Shown in pieces: positions 27,849 through 37,726 of a stretch of DNA of 64,000 nucleotides. This DNA is from Pseudomonas entomophila. GTDB lineage: Bacteria; Pseudomonadota; Gammaproteobacteria; Pseudomonadales; Pseudomonadaceae. A program made the position numbers and the translations under genes. How positions within the stretch are numbered: the first letter of the stretch is position 1; every line of letters starts with the position of its first letter. The notes under the pieces were generated by a model that saw only the letters and a program-made list of their open reading frames with translations, searched no databases and was not told the origin of the DNA. The DNA lies in contig NZ_CP063832.1 of the NCBI RefSeq assembly GCF_023277925.1, positions 3,364,001 through 3,428,000 on the forward strand. The letters are read 5' to 3'.

Positions 27849-27905
27849 CATCGCGGGTAAACCCGCTCCTACAGAAAACCTGTGGGAGCGGATTTATCCG
27901 CGATG
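27849..27905. repeat. REP inverted pair
   Basis: Arms 27849-27874 (palindrome GCGGGTAAACCCGC) and 27880-27905 (GCGGATTTATCCGC), separated by 5 bases. The two arms use different stem bases yet each stays palindromic. Confidence 0.85.
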
Positions 27906-27967
27906 GGCCGCAACGCGGCCCCCTCTGCGCCCGACTCCGTCCTTCCGCCTTGCAGAGAAGCAGCCCG

Positions 27968-28942
27968 ATGAAAAAGACCGTCCTGGCCTTCAGCCGCATC
28001 ACCCCGGCCATGGCCGAACGCCTGCAGCAAGACTTCAACGTGATCGTGCCCAACCCCAAGCTCGGCGACATCAACGCCCAGTTCAACGAAGCCCTGCCCG
28101 AAGCCCACGGCCTGATCGGGGTGGGCCGCAAGCTCGGCCGCGCGCAACTCGAAGGCGCGGGCAAGCTGGAAGTGGTGTCCAGCGTCTCGGTGGGCTACGA
28201 CAACTACGACCTGGACTACTTCAATGAGCGCGGCATCGCCCTGACCAACACCCCCGACGTGCTCACCGAAAGCACCGCCGACCTGGGCTTCGCCCTGATC
28301 ATGGGCTGCGCCCGGCGCACCGCCGAGCTGGATGCCTGGACCAAGGCCGGCCAGTGGCAGGCCACCGTGGGGCCGGCGCACTTCGGTAGCGATGTGCACG
28401 GCAAGACACTGGGCATCGTCGGCCTGGGCAACATCGGCGCGGCCATCGCCCGCCGTGGCCGCTTCGGTTTCAACATGCAGGTGCTGTACACCGGCAACAG
28501 CCGCAAAGCCGCGCTGGAGCAGGAGTTGGGCGCGCAGTTCCGCAGCCTGGACGAACTGCTGAGTGAAGCCGATTTCGTCTGCCTGGTGGTACCGCTGTCC
28601 GAGGCCACCCGCAAGCTGATCGGCGCCCGCGAACTGAAGCTGATGAAGCCCAGCGCGTTCCTGATCAATGTCGCCCGCGGGCCGGTGGTGGATGAGGCTG
28701 CGTTGGTCGAGGCGCTGCACAACGGCACCCTTCGCGGTGCCGGGCTGGACGTGTATGAGAAGGAGCCGCTGAGCGATTCGCCGCTGTTCAAGCTGCCCAA
28801 CGCCCTGACCCTGCCGCACATCGGCTCGGCCACCGCCGAGACCCGCGAAGCCATGGCCAACCGGGCATTGGACAACCTGCGCGCGGCGCTGCTGGGTGAG
28901 CGGCCACGGGACCTGGTGAACCCGCAGGTGTGGAAGCACTGA
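27968..28942 (+). CDS. D-isomer 2-hydroxyacid dehydrogenase (glyoxylate/2-ketogluconate reductase type)
   Basis: 324 aa. NAD(P)-binding GLGNIG (residues ~154-159), then catalytic Arg in NVARGPVVDE, Glu in LDVYEKEP and the general-acid His in LPHIGSAT. Closest in style to GhrB/2-ketoaldonate reductases, which reduce glyoxylate, hydroxypyruvate and 2-ketogluconate; the exact substrate cannot be decided. ATG 27968 with AGAGAAGCAGCCC upstream; the open frame from 27830 runs through the REP pair and is rejected. Confidence 0.9.
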   Translation: MKKTVLAFSRITPAMAERLQQDFNVIVPNPKLGDINAQFNEALPEAHGLIGVGRKLGRAQLEGAGKLEVVSSVSVGYDNYDLDYFNERGIALTNTPDVLTESTADLGFALIMGCARRTAELDAWTKAGQWQATVGPAHFGSDVHGKTLGIVGLGNIGAAIARRGRFGFNMQVLYTGNSRKAALEQELGAQFRSLDELLSEADFVCLVVPLSEATRKLIGARELKLMKPSAFLINVARGPVVDEAALVEALHNGTLRGAGLDVYEKEPLSDSPLFKLPNALTLPHIGSATAETREAMANRALDNLRAALLGERPRDLVNPQVWKH

Positions 28943-28953
28943 AGCGCGTTACC

Positions 28954-29045
28954 TTGTAGGAGCCAGCCTTGCCGGCGAACCAGGGCCAATGCAGGCCATG
29001 GCGCTGTGCGCGGAGCTCTTCGCCAGCAAAGCTGGGTCCTACGGG
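28954..29045. repeat. REP inverted pair
   Basis: Arms 28954-28980 (TTGTAGGAGCCAGCCTTGCC...) and 29019-29045, between the convergent dehydrogenase and gtrB genes. Confidence 0.82.
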
Positions 29046-29073
29046 GGTATCGCGGTTGACTGGGGGACAGCGA

Positions 29074-30012
29074 TCACCTCGGCTGCCGCCGCCTGCCCAA
29101 CACCTTGCGCACCACATACCGTGGCCGGTGCTTGGTCTCCTGGTAGATCCGCCCGATGTACTCCCCCAGGATGCCGATGCCGATCAACTGCACCCCACCC
29201 AGAAACAGGATCGCCGTCATCAGCGACGGATACCCCGGCACGTCGTTGCCGAACAGCACCTTGTCGATCACCAGGAACACCGCGTACAGCAAGGCGAACA
29301 ACGACACGCCGCCGCCCACGTAGGACCACAGCCGCAACGGCACCGTGCTGAACGAAGTGATGCCGTCCAGCGCCAGGTTCCACAGGCGCCAGAAGCCGAA
29401 CTTGCTGTTGCCCGCAGCGCGCTCCGGGCGATCGTACTCGACGATGTCGGCACGGAAGCCCACCCACGACAGCACCCCCTTCATGAACAACTGCTGCTCA
29501 GGCATCTGCCGGATCGCCTCGACCACCTTGCGGTCGAGCAGGCGAAAATCCCCCACGTTCTCTTCGATCTGGGTGGAGGCAATACGGTTGTGCAACCGGT
29601 AGTAGAGCCTGGCGCTCCAGCGCTTGAGCCGGGTGTCGGTGGCCCGGCTGCGGCGCTTGGCCAGGACCACGTCGGCGCCGTCCTGCCAACGCTGGACCAT
29701 CGGTGCGATCAGCGTGATCGGGTCCTGCAGGTCGACATCGATGGGCACCATCGCGTCACCATCGGCGTACTCGAGGCCGGCGAACAGCGCCGACTCCTTG
29801 CCGAAATTGCGCGAAAAGTTGATCACCGTCACCCACTCGTCACGCGCCGCCAGCGCCGCGCAGATACGCTCGCTGGCATCGCTGCTGCCATCGTTGACGA
29901 ACAGGATCTCGACCGTCATGCCCTGCAAGGTCGGCTCTTCACGCACGGCGTAGTAGAAACGCTCGAGGGTGTCCTGCTCGTTGAACACCGGCACGATCAA
30001 CGTAATGTTCAT
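29074..30012 (-). CDS. gtrB: GtrB-type bactoprenol glucosyltransferase
   Basis: 312 aa. N-terminal GT2 domain like dolichol-phosphate mannose synthase: [27 protein letters not shown] (DxD metal site) and [12 protein letters not shown]. Two C-terminal helices (about 235-290) anchor it. It transfers glucose from UDP-glucose to undecaprenyl phosphate, which GtrA then flips. Last gene of a gtrC-gtrA-gtrB operon with 4-bp overlaps throughout. Confidence 0.9.
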   Translation of the reverse strand: MNITLIVPVFNEQDTLERFYYAVREEPTLQGMTVEILFVNDGSSDASERICAALAARDEWVTVINFSRNFGKESALFAGLEYADGDAMVPIDVDLQDPITLIAPMVQRWQDGADVVLAKRRSRATDTRLKRWSARLYYRLHNRIASTQIEENVGDFRLLDRKVVEAIRQMPEQQLFMKGVLSWVGFRADIVEYDRPERAAGNSKFGFWRLWNLALDGITSFSTVPLRLWSYVGGGVSLFALLYAVFLVIDKVLFGNDVPGYPSLMTAILFLGGVQLIGIGILGEYIGRIYQETKHRPRYVVRKVLGRRRQPR

Positions 30013-30371
30013 GGTCCCCTCCGCCGGAACACCACCGCCAGGGAAAAGCTGTAGCCCACGATCAGGCTGACGGCTGAAAAGCTCACCAGGGTCAGCCAGG
30101 GTGACAGGCCCGCCCAGTCGGACAGCGCGCCCAGCGAAAGGCTCAAGCCCCCCATGCCCAGCAGGAACATCAAGTAATGCTGCCCGGCTGGGCGAACCGC
30201 GAAAGTGAAATGCGCGTTGATGTAGTACGACAGGCTCGCGGCCACCGAGAACGCCAGCAGATTGCTCGGCCCCTGGCCGAAACCCAGCCCGAAATGAATC
30301 AGCAGGAAGGTCAACCAGTGCACCAATGTGTTGCCAATGCCCACCAGGGCGTAACGAGCAAACCGGGTCAC
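30009..30371 (-). CDS. gtrA: GtrA-family flippase
   Basis: 120 aa with four hydrophobic helices and the family opening [23 protein letters not shown]. Flips undecaprenyl-phosphate-glucose to the periplasm for O-antigen modification. Start and stop both overlap its neighbours by 4 bp, showing tight coupling between the membrane glucosyltransferase and GtrB. Confidence 0.9.
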   Translation of the reverse strand: MTRFARYALVGIGNTLVHWLTFLLIHFGLGFGQGPSNLLAFSVAASLSYYINAHFTFAVRPAGQHYLMFLLGMGGLSLSLGALSDWAGLSPWLTLVSFSAVSLIVGYSFSLAVVFRRRGP

Positions 30372-31888
30372 TTGAAGTACTCCACCCAGCGATCTGGAGA
30401 CTTGATCACCACATAGCCAACCTCATCGACCAGGTAAATCGAAAAGAACCGTTCATCCACCTTGGGGACCGGGCTGCGGGCCAACACCTCGTCCCGCGTC
30501 AGCGGCGCCACCGAGCCGAATTCAGGCAACCCTACCCTGGGCATCATTTCCGGCAGCACCTGGTAACCGATGCTCAGCACATACTTCAACGCAGGCATGG
30601 CCTGGAACGAACCGCTGGCGGCAGGCAGCCAGACGCGCTTCGGATCGTAGTCATGCAGATAGAATCGATGGGCACCACTGAGTGCCGGGCTGGCCTGGAT
30701 GGCCCGGGAAATGGAGAACGTCACCAACTGCTCCAGTTCTTTCTGGGCAACCAGCACCCGCCCGTAGGCATACGAAAACGAGAGCATGAACACCAGTGGA
30801 ATGGCCAGCGCCCAGGCCAGGCCTTCGTGCCACTCGGCCAGCAAACGATAGGCCAGCAGCGCCACCAGCACCATGGCCGGGCCCAGCCCCATCAACAACC
30901 TTGGGGCACAGTTGAAGTCGGCGAACAACAGTGACATCCCGGGCACCAGCAACACGACCGCGACCAGGCATGCCATCAGCACAGCAACCAAGCCCAGCTT
31001 CTGACCGTAATGGCCATCCGCACGGAACAGACGATAGACGGCCTGCATCAAGGACAGGAACGCCACCATCGACAGCCCGACGAAAAACCACGCGGTGCCT
31101 GGCGTGATCAGCAAACCGACATGCTCGGCCGTGGTCTCGAGCCGCTGCATGATTGCAAGCGGCCACGCCTGATCCAATGGCAGCATCTGCGTGCGCGGGA
31201 CAGTGATCAGCTGATATCCGGTCAACAGATACAGCGCACAACCACCGGCCAATTGGGCAATACGCATCAACGCTTGTCCGCTTACCTGTCGCAAGCCTGT
31301 GCCTGCCAGGATGAGGCGGATGGCTTCGATACAACACAACCCAGCGAACAGATTGATGCTGATCTGGTAGAGACTGGCCGCCACCGCAACCAGCAGCATG
31401 CCCGCAAGAACGCGATAGCCATTCTGCGCCCCCAGGGTGATCGCCACTATGGATGCAGCCAATGACAATGCCATAAGCGGTGCATCGTACTGGTAGGAGA
31501 GGTTCTGCAGGAAAAACGGGTTGTACCACAACGGCAGGACCACCAGCAGCGATGCCAACCGCGGCGTCTCGAAGTAGTGCGTCACCAGGCCGGCCAAGGC
31601 CTTTGCCGTGATGACGCTCGCCAGCATCAAGGGCAGCGGAAAGAGATCAGGGGCTGCATTGCCAAAGCCCAGGACGGCATGGAACACGTCGGCCAGCACC
31701 CGCCCCTGCCCGGTCCAGGAGTCGTTTGCATTATCGATCCGGCCTGCCAGCTGCGCGCGCCAGATATCGTCTATGTACGGCAAGTCGGCCAGGATCAGCG
31801 GCAACACGTGAACCACTATCGCGAGCAGACAGAGCCACCCGACGTGTTGCGGCGAGAGCACTCGATTCCATGTTGCCGTACTGGACAT
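30368..31888 (-). CDS. GtrC-like polytopic glucosyltransferase (O-antigen modification)
   Basis: 506 aa from ATG 31888 (AGAGGA just upstream, close spacing); ATG 31918 would add 10 residues. About 10-11 hydrophobic segments and an early acidic loop [15 protein letters not shown], typical of the GtrII/GtrC family that moves glucose from the lipid carrier to O-antigen. These specificity proteins diverge strongly; base composition is lower in GC than the flanking genes, suggesting transfer. Start of the gtr operon. Confidence 0.8.
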   Translation of the reverse strand: MSSTATWNRVLSPQHVGWLCLLAIVVHVLPLILADLPYIDDIWRAQLAGRIDNANDSWTGQGRVLADVFHAVLGFGNAAPDLFPLPLMLASVITAKALAGLVTHYFETPRLASLLVVLPLWYNPFFLQNLSYQYDAPLMALSLAASIVAITLGAQNGYRVLAGMLLVAVAASLYQISINLFAGLCCIEAIRLILAGTGLRQVSGQALMRIAQLAGGCALYLLTGYQLITVPRTQMLPLDQAWPLAIMQRLETTAEHVGLLITPGTAWFFVGLSMVAFLSLMQAVYRLFRADGHYGQKLGLVAVLMACLVAVVLLVPGMSLLFADFNCAPRLLMGLGPAMVLVALLAYRLLAEWHEGLAWALAIPLVFMLSFSYAYGRVLVAQKELEQLVTFSISRAIQASPALSGAHRFYLHDYDPKRVWLPAASGSFQAMPALKYVLSIGYQVLPEMMPRVGLPEFGSVAPLTRDEVLARSPVPKVDERFFSIYLVDEVGYVVIKSPDRWVEYFK

Positions 31889-31976
31889 TCCTCTTCCCCA
31901 GGCCATTGCACCCGGCAAAGTCTAGCCATGCCGGGCCAGGCTGCACCTAGCAGAAGTGACAGGTGCGGCCTGAAGG

Positions 31977-32873
31977 TCACCTGGCCAGGGCAACTTGTGC
32001 CTTTTCCCGCGGTTTACGAAACACCAGCACATTCCCCGCCATCACCGCCACCAGCCCCAGCAACGCCGGCGCCGTCCACTGGTACCCCTCGGCCACCGCC
32101 GACACATTCAGTGCCACCAACGGGAACAGCACCGTGCAATAGGCCGCCCGCTCCGGCCCCATGCGCCCGACCAAGGTCAGGTAGGCGGTGAAGGCGATCA
32201 CCGAGCCTGGAATCACCAGGTACAGCAATGAGCCGACGTAGCGGGCGTTCCACTCCATGTCGAACGGGATGCCCTTGGCCAGGCAGTACACCGCCAGCAT
32301 CGAGGCGCCGTACAGCATGCCCCAGGCGTTGGTGGTCATGGGCCTGAGCCCGGCCTTCTGCTGCACGGTGGACAGCATGTTGCCCGCCGAGAAGCACAAC
32401 GTGCCGAGCAGCCCCAGCCCCAGGCCATACAGGGTCTCGCGGCTGGCGGCGTGGTGCGAGAGCTCCGGCCAGAACAGCAAGCCCAGCCCGAGCAGGCCCA
32501 GAGCCCCGCCGGCCAGCACGTTGGCGGCGATACGCTGGCCGAAGAAGATCCGCGCGTTGATCGCGTTCCACAAGGTGGCGGTGGAGAACACCACGGCGAT
32601 CAGGCCGGTGGCGACCCACTGGCTGGCGGTGAGGAAGCACATGAAGTTGACGCAGAACAGGCACAAACCCTGGGCCAGGCACACCTGGTGGCCGCGGCGG
32701 TTCATCGGTTGCAGGCGGCGGGTGAGCAGCAGGAAGGCGAACAGGATCAGCCCGGCCAGGGCGAAGCGATAGACGATCGACACCGGGATGGCGACCTCGC
32801 CCAACTGCAGTTTCAGGGCGATCCAGGTGGTGCCCCAGATCAGGACGGTGAGCAGGTAGAGCGACAGGTTCAT
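31977..32873 (-). CDS. EamA/DMT-family metabolite exporter
   Basis: 298 aa with ten predicted helices as two EamA repeats (about 5-140 and 150-285); opens LYLLTVLIWGTTWIALKLQLG with the WGTTW motif of the family. Substrate unknown (amino acids and other metabolites are typical). Divergent from the AraC regulator at 33104 with a REP pair between. Confidence 0.88.
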   Translation of the reverse strand: MNLSLYLLTVLIWGTTWIALKLQLGEVAIPVSIVYRFALAGLILFAFLLLTRRLQPMNRRGHQVCLAQGLCLFCVNFMCFLTASQWVATGLIAVVFSTATLWNAINARIFFGQRIAANVLAGGALGLLGLGLLFWPELSHHAASRETLYGLGLGLLGTLCFSAGNMLSTVQQKAGLRPMTTNAWGMLYGASMLAVYCLAKGIPFDMEWNARYVGSLLYLVIPGSVIAFTAYLTLVGRMGPERAAYCTVLFPLVALNVSAVAEGYQWTAPALLGLVAVMAGNVLVFRKPREKAQVALAR

Positions 32874-32913
32874 GGAAGTCCTCCGGGTGTTGAGCCAAGG
32901 GCCGCGTTGCGGC

Positions 32914-32970
32914 CTTCGTCGGCAAGCCGGCTCCTACGGGGACGCTGCAGGAGCCGGCTTGTCGGCGAAC
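32914..32970. repeat. REP inverted pair
   Basis: Arms 32914-32936 (TTCGTCGGCAAGCCGGCTCC) and 32946-32970, in the eamA-araC divergent intergenic space. Confidence 0.82.
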
Positions 32971-33103
32971 ACCCGAGACGACATGCCCATTGTCAGTCTC
33001 CATCGCCCTGTCTGTTCCGGCTTGCACAAACTTGCGCTTTTCCACCTCGGGTAGCTGCCAGCCCGCCCCGCGCGCAGTACGATGGGCGCCAGAGGAGTCG
33101 CCC

Positions 33104-33979
33104 ATGCCCCCACTCGATCACCTGCAGGTCTTCAACACCCTGAACGCCTCGCCCCACGCCCGGCTGGAGCTGAGCGCGCACCTGGGCGACGGGCTGGCGG
33201 CGGCGCTGTGGAGCAACCGCCACGACGCCCGCGACTACCAGGCCCCCAGCCACCACACCCTGTCCTGCTATATCGCCGAGGGCACCGGCACCTTCCGCCG
33301 CCAGCGCCCGGCCGACAAAGGCGCGCCGGACAAACTGTGCGTCATGCCCGCCGGCCATGAGTCGAACTGGGTGATCAACGGCTCGATCCGCCTGGCCCAC
33401 CTGTACATCAGCGAGGAACAGTTCGCCCTCGGCTGCGCCCGCCTGCTCGACCGCGAACCCCGGGAGATGCAACTGCGCGAAGAAACCTTTCTCGACGACC
33501 CGCAACAGGCACGGCGCTTCCACCAGCTGATCCAGCTGGACTGGGCCGAGCCCGGCGAACGCCTGCTGGCCAGCAGCCTGGCCCACGCCATCATCGACCA
33601 TGCCGTGCTGCACCAGGCCGGGTTGCGCGAGGGGCTGCGACTCAAGGGTGGGCTGGCGCCACACCTGCGCCGGCAATTGGTGGAGTACATCGAGACCCAC
33701 CTCGACCAGCCGCTGACCCTGGGTGAGCTGGCGCTGCGCTGTAACCTGTCCGAATACCACTTTGCCCGGATGTTCCGCGAAAGTTTCGGCCTGCCGCCGC
33801 ATCAGTTCCTGTTGGCCAGGCGCCTGCACCGGGCCTGCGAATTGCTGCGCCTGGGCGACTTGCCGCTGGGGCAGGTGGCGCTGCTGTGCGGGTTCGCCAG
33901 CGCCAGCCATTTCAGCAACCGGTTCAGGCTGGCGCTGGGGGCGACGCCGGGGGAGTACCGGGCAGCGTTTGCCGGTTGA
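33104..33979 (+). CDS. AraC-family transcriptional regulator
   Basis: 291 aa. N-terminal ~180 residues form the sensing part; the C-terminal ~100 residues are the double-HTH domain (TLGELALRCNLSEYHFARMFRESFGLPPHQFLLARRLHRACELL and QVALLCGFASASHFSNRFRLALGATPGEYR). Start ATG 33104 has AGAGGAG upstream; the upstream open frame to 32990 lacks one. May control the divergent EamA exporter. Confidence 0.9.
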   Translation: MPPLDHLQVFNTLNASPHARLELSAHLGDGLAAALWSNRHDARDYQAPSHHTLSCYIAEGTGTFRRQRPADKGAPDKLCVMPAGHESNWVINGSIRLAHLYISEEQFALGCARLLDREPREMQLREETFLDDPQQARRFHQLIQLDWAEPGERLLASSLAHAIIDHAVLHQAGLREGLRLKGGLAPHLRRQLVEYIETHLDQPLTLGELALRCNLSEYHFARMFRESFGLPPHQFLLARRLHRACELLRLGDLPLGQVALLCGFASASHFSNRFRLALGATPGEYRAAFAG

Positions 33980-33996
33980 TCCAGGTGCACACCCAA

Positions 33997-34084
33997 CTGT
34001 AGGAGCCAGCCTTGCTGGCGAAGGCGTCCTCAAGGTACAGGGCAAGGCTGCGCCTTGCATCGCCAGCAAGGCTGGCTCCTACAG
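33997..34084. repeat. REP inverted pair
   Basis: Arms 33997-34022 and 34060-34084 (GCCAGCAAGGCTGGC palindrome), between the convergent araC and siderophore-receptor genes. Confidence 0.86.
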
Positions 34085-34094
34085 TGTCAGTACG

Positions 34095-36488
34095 CTAGAA
34101 CTCGAAGGTACTCGACAGGCTCACCTGCCGCGCATCGCCGATCGCCACGAAATACCGGTTCACCGCCGAGCTGTAGTACACCTTGTCGAACAGGTTCTTC
34201 ACGTTCAGTTGCAGGCGCACCTTGTGCTCGTCGAGCTGGGTCTCGTAGCTGGCAAAGGCATCGGCCACGGTATAGGCCGGCAGGTCAAAATCATTGGTCG
34301 GGTTGCCGGCACGCTCCCCCACGTAGCGGGCACCGGCCCCCAGGCGCAAGCGATCGCCACCGAACAGGCTGCCGTAGTCGTACACCGCCGACAGCGAACC
34401 ACTGTGGCGGGCGACATTCTGCAAGCGGTTGCCCTTCAGGTCCGGGTCCTTGGTCACCTCGGCATCGGTGAACGCATAGGCGCCGATCAAGCTCCAGCGC
34501 TCGCTGAGCTGGCCGGCCAGGTCCAGTTCCACGCCACGGGAGCTGACTTCGCCGGCATTGCTGTACAGCGTTTCGCCCGTGCTGGTATCGAAGTTGGACA
34601 CCAGCACATTGCGCTTGGTGATGTCGAACAGCGCCAGGGTGCCGGAGAGCCGCCCGGGCATGTCGAGCTTGGCCCCCAGCTCCCAGGACTTACCCTCCTC
34701 CGGGGCGACCGACGCGTCCAGCACCCGCCCGCCGGTCAATGGCGCGATGCTGGAATTGGGCTTGAACGACTCGCTGTAGCTGCCATAGAACGACAGCTGC
34801 TCGTCCACCTTGTACACCACACCCGCGTGGGGCACCCAGGCGCGGTCGCGGGTATCGGTGTTGGCACTGAACGGGCGGCCACGGCCGGCGTACTGGTCGT
34901 ACTGCTGCAGGCGCGCGCCCGCCACCAGGATCCAGTGCTCGTCCAGGTGCAGGGCGTCCTGGAAGAACAGCGCGTCGGTGCGCAGCTTGTCGGTCTGGTC
35001 GCTGTCGCTGGCGCGCACGGTGCTGCCTTCGACCTCGCGGCCGTACACCGGGTCGAGGTAGCTGAAGGTCGAGCGGCTGGCCTGGCGGATCAGGTCGGCG
35101 CGGTAGACCTTGCGGTCCTCGTGGTCGACTCCCACCAGCAGGTCATGCTGCAGCCCCGCCAGTTGCACGCTGCCGTTGAGGCTGAAGGTGACGAACTGAT
35201 CGCGGCTCATGGCGCCGTGGGTGCCGTCGATGCTGCGGGTGAGCGTGCCGCGGGCGTCGTTGACGCCGGTCACGCGCACCTGGCTGGCGTCGTAGGTTTC
35301 ACGGTTGAAGCTGTAGCCGACGTGCAGTTTCCAGTCGTCGGCGAGCTGGTGATCGACCTCCAGGCGGTACAGGTCGGAGCGCCCTTCCATGTCGTTGAAC
35401 GGCTCGTCCAGGCGGCGTGTGGCGGGAATATCCAGCGGGTGGTTGGTGCGGTTGCTGATGGCCGTGCCCCGGTCGAACGGCGAGAGGAATTCGCGGTGCT
35501 CGTAGGCCAGCACCACCTGCGTGTCCTCGCCGTACCAGGCCAGCGACGGCGCCACCAGCGACTCGCGGTGCACGCCGTAGTTGCGCCAGTAATCCTCATC
35601 CTCGTGGTCGACGATCAGCCGGTAGGCGAACGGGCTGTCACCCAGCGCGCCGGTGCTGTCGAAGCCACCACCGCTGCCGTTCTTGCCGCTGCCGTAGGTG
35701 GAGCCGCGTAGCGTGAGGGCGTTGTACTGCTGCAATTGCGGGCGCTTGCTGACCACGTTGATCACCCCGCCCGGGTCCTGGATGCCATACAGCAGCGACG
35801 CCGGCCCCTTGAGCACTTCCACCCGCTCGGTGCTGGCATTGAGCGCCCGGCCCTGCACCACCGGCATGCCATCGCGCATGATCGAACCGTCGCGGTTGTC
35901 GCCGAAGCCGCGCTTCATCACGGTGTCGGCGGTGCCGCCGAAGTTGTTGCCCTGGGTGATGCCGCTGACGTTGTACAGCGCGTCGTCGAGGTTGCGGGGC
36001 GCCTGGTCGCGGATCACCTGGGCGGGGACCACGTTGATCGCCTGGGGGATGTCCAGGGTCGAACCCTGGCCGCGCATGATCGAGGCGCTGGCCGGGGGTT
36101 GGTAGCTGTAGTCGTCCATCTGCGAGTTGATGGTGGTGGCCTGCAGGTTCAGCGCGCCGGACGTGTCGACGGGTTCCAGGGTCAGGGTGCGGGCGTCGAG
36201 GCGGCGCCAGGCCAGGCCAGAATTGTCCAGCAATTGCTGCAGGGCCTGCTCGGCGCTGAACGTGCCATTGAGCGCGGGCGCCTGTTGCTGCGGCAGTTCC
36301 AAGGTGTAGACCACGCTTTGCCCGGTGACCCGGCTGAAGGCATTGAGCGCCTGGGCCAGCGGCTGGCTCGGCTGGGCGAAGGCATAGGCCTGGCGCTGCT
36401 GCTCGGCCAGGGCCTGGGGTGCCAGGGCCAGGGCGGGCATGGTGCAAAGGCCGAACCAGAGAGGAACGCAACGCAGGGTGAACTTCAT
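34095..36488 (-). CDS. TonB-dependent siderophore receptor with signalling (STN) domain
   Basis: 797 aa. Signal peptide (MKFTLRCVPLWFGLC..ALA), then an STN/secretin-like signalling domain (about 50-108: PLAQALNAFSRVTGQSVVY, FSAEQALQQLLDNSGL), plug (about 140-255, with KGPASLLYGIQDPGGVINVVSKRP) and a 22-strand barrel ending SLSSTFEF. The signalling domain means ligand binding is passed to the anti-sigma factor encoded upstream. FpvA/FoxA/FhuE style; cannot assign the siderophore. The 266-bp gap to fecR holds a REP pair. Confidence 0.93.
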   Translation of the reverse strand: MKFTLRCVPLWFGLCTMPALALAPQALAEQQRQAYAFAQPSQPLAQALNAFSRVTGQSVVYTLELPQQQAPALNGTFSAEQALQQLLDNSGLAWRRLDARTLTLEPVDTSGALNLQATTINSQMDDYSYQPPASASIMRGQGSTLDIPQAINVVPAQVIRDQAPRNLDDALYNVSGITQGNNFGGTADTVMKRGFGDNRDGSIMRDGMPVVQGRALNASTERVEVLKGPASLLYGIQDPGGVINVVSKRPQLQQYNALTLRGSTYGSGKNGSGGGFDSTGALGDSPFAYRLIVDHEDEDYWRNYGVHRESLVAPSLAWYGEDTQVVLAYEHREFLSPFDRGTAISNRTNHPLDIPATRRLDEPFNDMEGRSDLYRLEVDHQLADDWKLHVGYSFNRETYDASQVRVTGVNDARGTLTRSIDGTHGAMSRDQFVTFSLNGSVQLAGLQHDLLVGVDHEDRKVYRADLIRQASRSTFSYLDPVYGREVEGSTVRASDSDQTDKLRTDALFFQDALHLDEHWILVAGARLQQYDQYAGRGRPFSANTDTRDRAWVPHAGVVYKVDEQLSFYGSYSESFKPNSSIAPLTGGRVLDASVAPEEGKSWELGAKLDMPGRLSGTLALFDITKRNVLVSNFDTSTGETLYSNAGEVSSRGVELDLAGQLSERWSLIGAYAFTDAEVTKDPDLKGNRLQNVARHSGSLSAVYDYGSLFGGDRLRLGAGARYVGERAGNPTNDFDLPAYTVADAFASYETQLDEHKVRLQLNVKNLFDKVYYSSAVNRYFVAIGDARQVSLSSTFEF

Positions 36489-36597
36489 GGACGCTGACCT
36501 GTGAGAGGGATAAACGTTTGCGAATGAATCGCACTTCCACTCACTACACGGATGCCGTGGCCGTATACCTCATCACTTTCTCGATTTTTTCTTCACC

Positions 36598-36719
36598 GGC
36601 CTCTTCGCCGGCAAGCCGGCTCCTACAGGTACGGCGCTGCCTTCTGGATTTTTGGATACCGTTCCAACCTTTGGGGGCAGTCCACCTTTGTAGGAGCCGG
36701 CTTGCCGGCGAAGAGGCCA
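36598..36719. repeat. REP inverted pair between the receptor gene and fecR
   Basis: Arms 36598-36629 and 36688-36719 are about 32 bases each and nearly perfect, including GGCCTCTTCGCCGGCAAGCC. The rest of this gap (36489-36597) is AT-richer and carries an inverted repeat TGCGA-N5-TCGCA (36519-36533) about 30 bp before the receptor start, a possible regulator site. Confidence 0.86.
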
Positions 36720-36754
36720 GAACGATCAACACAAGGCTGTCGCTCCGACAAAGT

Positions 36755-37726
36755 TCAACGCAGCACCGTCAACCGCCCCAGCACCGTCCGCCGCTCGAAG
36801 CCCAGCACCTTACCCAGCGAATCCAACGCCACTAGCGGCTGCGCCACCGGGAAACTGCCACTGACCTTGCGCTGCGCCAACTCGCCATCGAGCAACAGGA
36901 TCCGCCCCGGGTAGTAACGCCCCAGGTCCTCGACCACCTGCCCCAGCGGCACCTGGTAGTAATTCAGCCAGCCCTGGCGCCAGGCCAGCCGGCCCTCACT
37001 GTCCACCGCCTCGACACCACCCGCCACGCCCTCGGCGTACGCCAACTGCTGGTTGGCGGTCAGCTCCCGGGCCTGCTGCCCTTCGGCCGCCGTCACCGCC
37101 ACCCGCCCGCTGCGCACGGTCACCTGGGCTCCGGCGCCCTGCTCGCGAACTTCGAACTGCGTCCCCAGCACACGCACCTCACCGCCACTGGCCTCGACCA
37201 GGAACGGCTGGCCGGTATGGGTCACCTCGAAGAACGCCGCACCGCGCAACAGCCGCACCCGCCGCTCGCCATGGTCGAAGTCCACGGCCAGCGCGCTGCC
37301 GGCATCCAGGGTCAACTGCGAGCGATCCGCCAGGGTCACCTGGCGCACCTGTTCGCCGCTGCTGTAGTCGGCGCGCAGGTCCTGCAACCAGGCCTGCGGA
37401 TGCCAACCCGCCACGCTGCCCACCCCCAGCACCAGGCAAGCGGCCACGGCGAAACGACGCCAGTGGGCAGTGCGCCGCGGCCTTTGCATCGCCGCCAGGT
37501 ACGGGCGCAGGCTGTCCTGCTCTTCGGCGGCCAGGCGCGCCGCCGGGGCTTCGCTCAGGCGCCACAGGGCCTGGGCCTCTGCATAGGCACGGCGATGGGC
37601 GGGATCTTCCAGCAACCAGCGCTTGAACGCCGCGCTGTGCGCCTGCTCGGCCTGCTGGTTGATCCGCCCCAGCCAACCCAGGGCCGCCCGGGACTGTTCG
37701 GCGGTGATCGGCGGCTCAACATTCAT
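36755..37726 (-). CDS. FecR-type transmembrane anti-sigma factor
   Basis: 323 aa. N-terminal cytoplasmic DUF4880 domain (about 8-50, QSRAALGWLGRINQQAEQAHSAAFKRWLLEDPAHRRAYA), one helix (about 93-110), then the periplasmic FecR domain (VRQVTLADRSQLTLDAGSALAVDF) and C-terminal STN-like segment that contacts the receptor. ATG 37726 overlaps the sigma-factor stop by 4 bp; codons upstream of it lie inside fecI. Confidence 0.92.
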   Translation of the reverse strand: MNVEPPITAEQSRAALGWLGRINQQAEQAHSAAFKRWLLEDPAHRRAYAEAQALWRLSEAPAARLAAEEQDSLRPYLAAMQRPRRTAHWRRFAVAACLVLGVGSVAGWHPQAWLQDLRADYSSGEQVRQVTLADRSQLTLDAGSALAVDFDHGERRVRLLRGAAFFEVTHTGQPFLVEASGGEVRVLGTQFEVREQGAGAQVTVRSGRVAVTAAEGQQARELTANQQLAYAEGVAGGVEAVDSEGRLAWRQGWLNYYQVPLGQVVEDLGRYYPGRILLLDGELAQRKVSGSFPVAQPLVALDSLGKVLGFERRTVLGRLTVLR

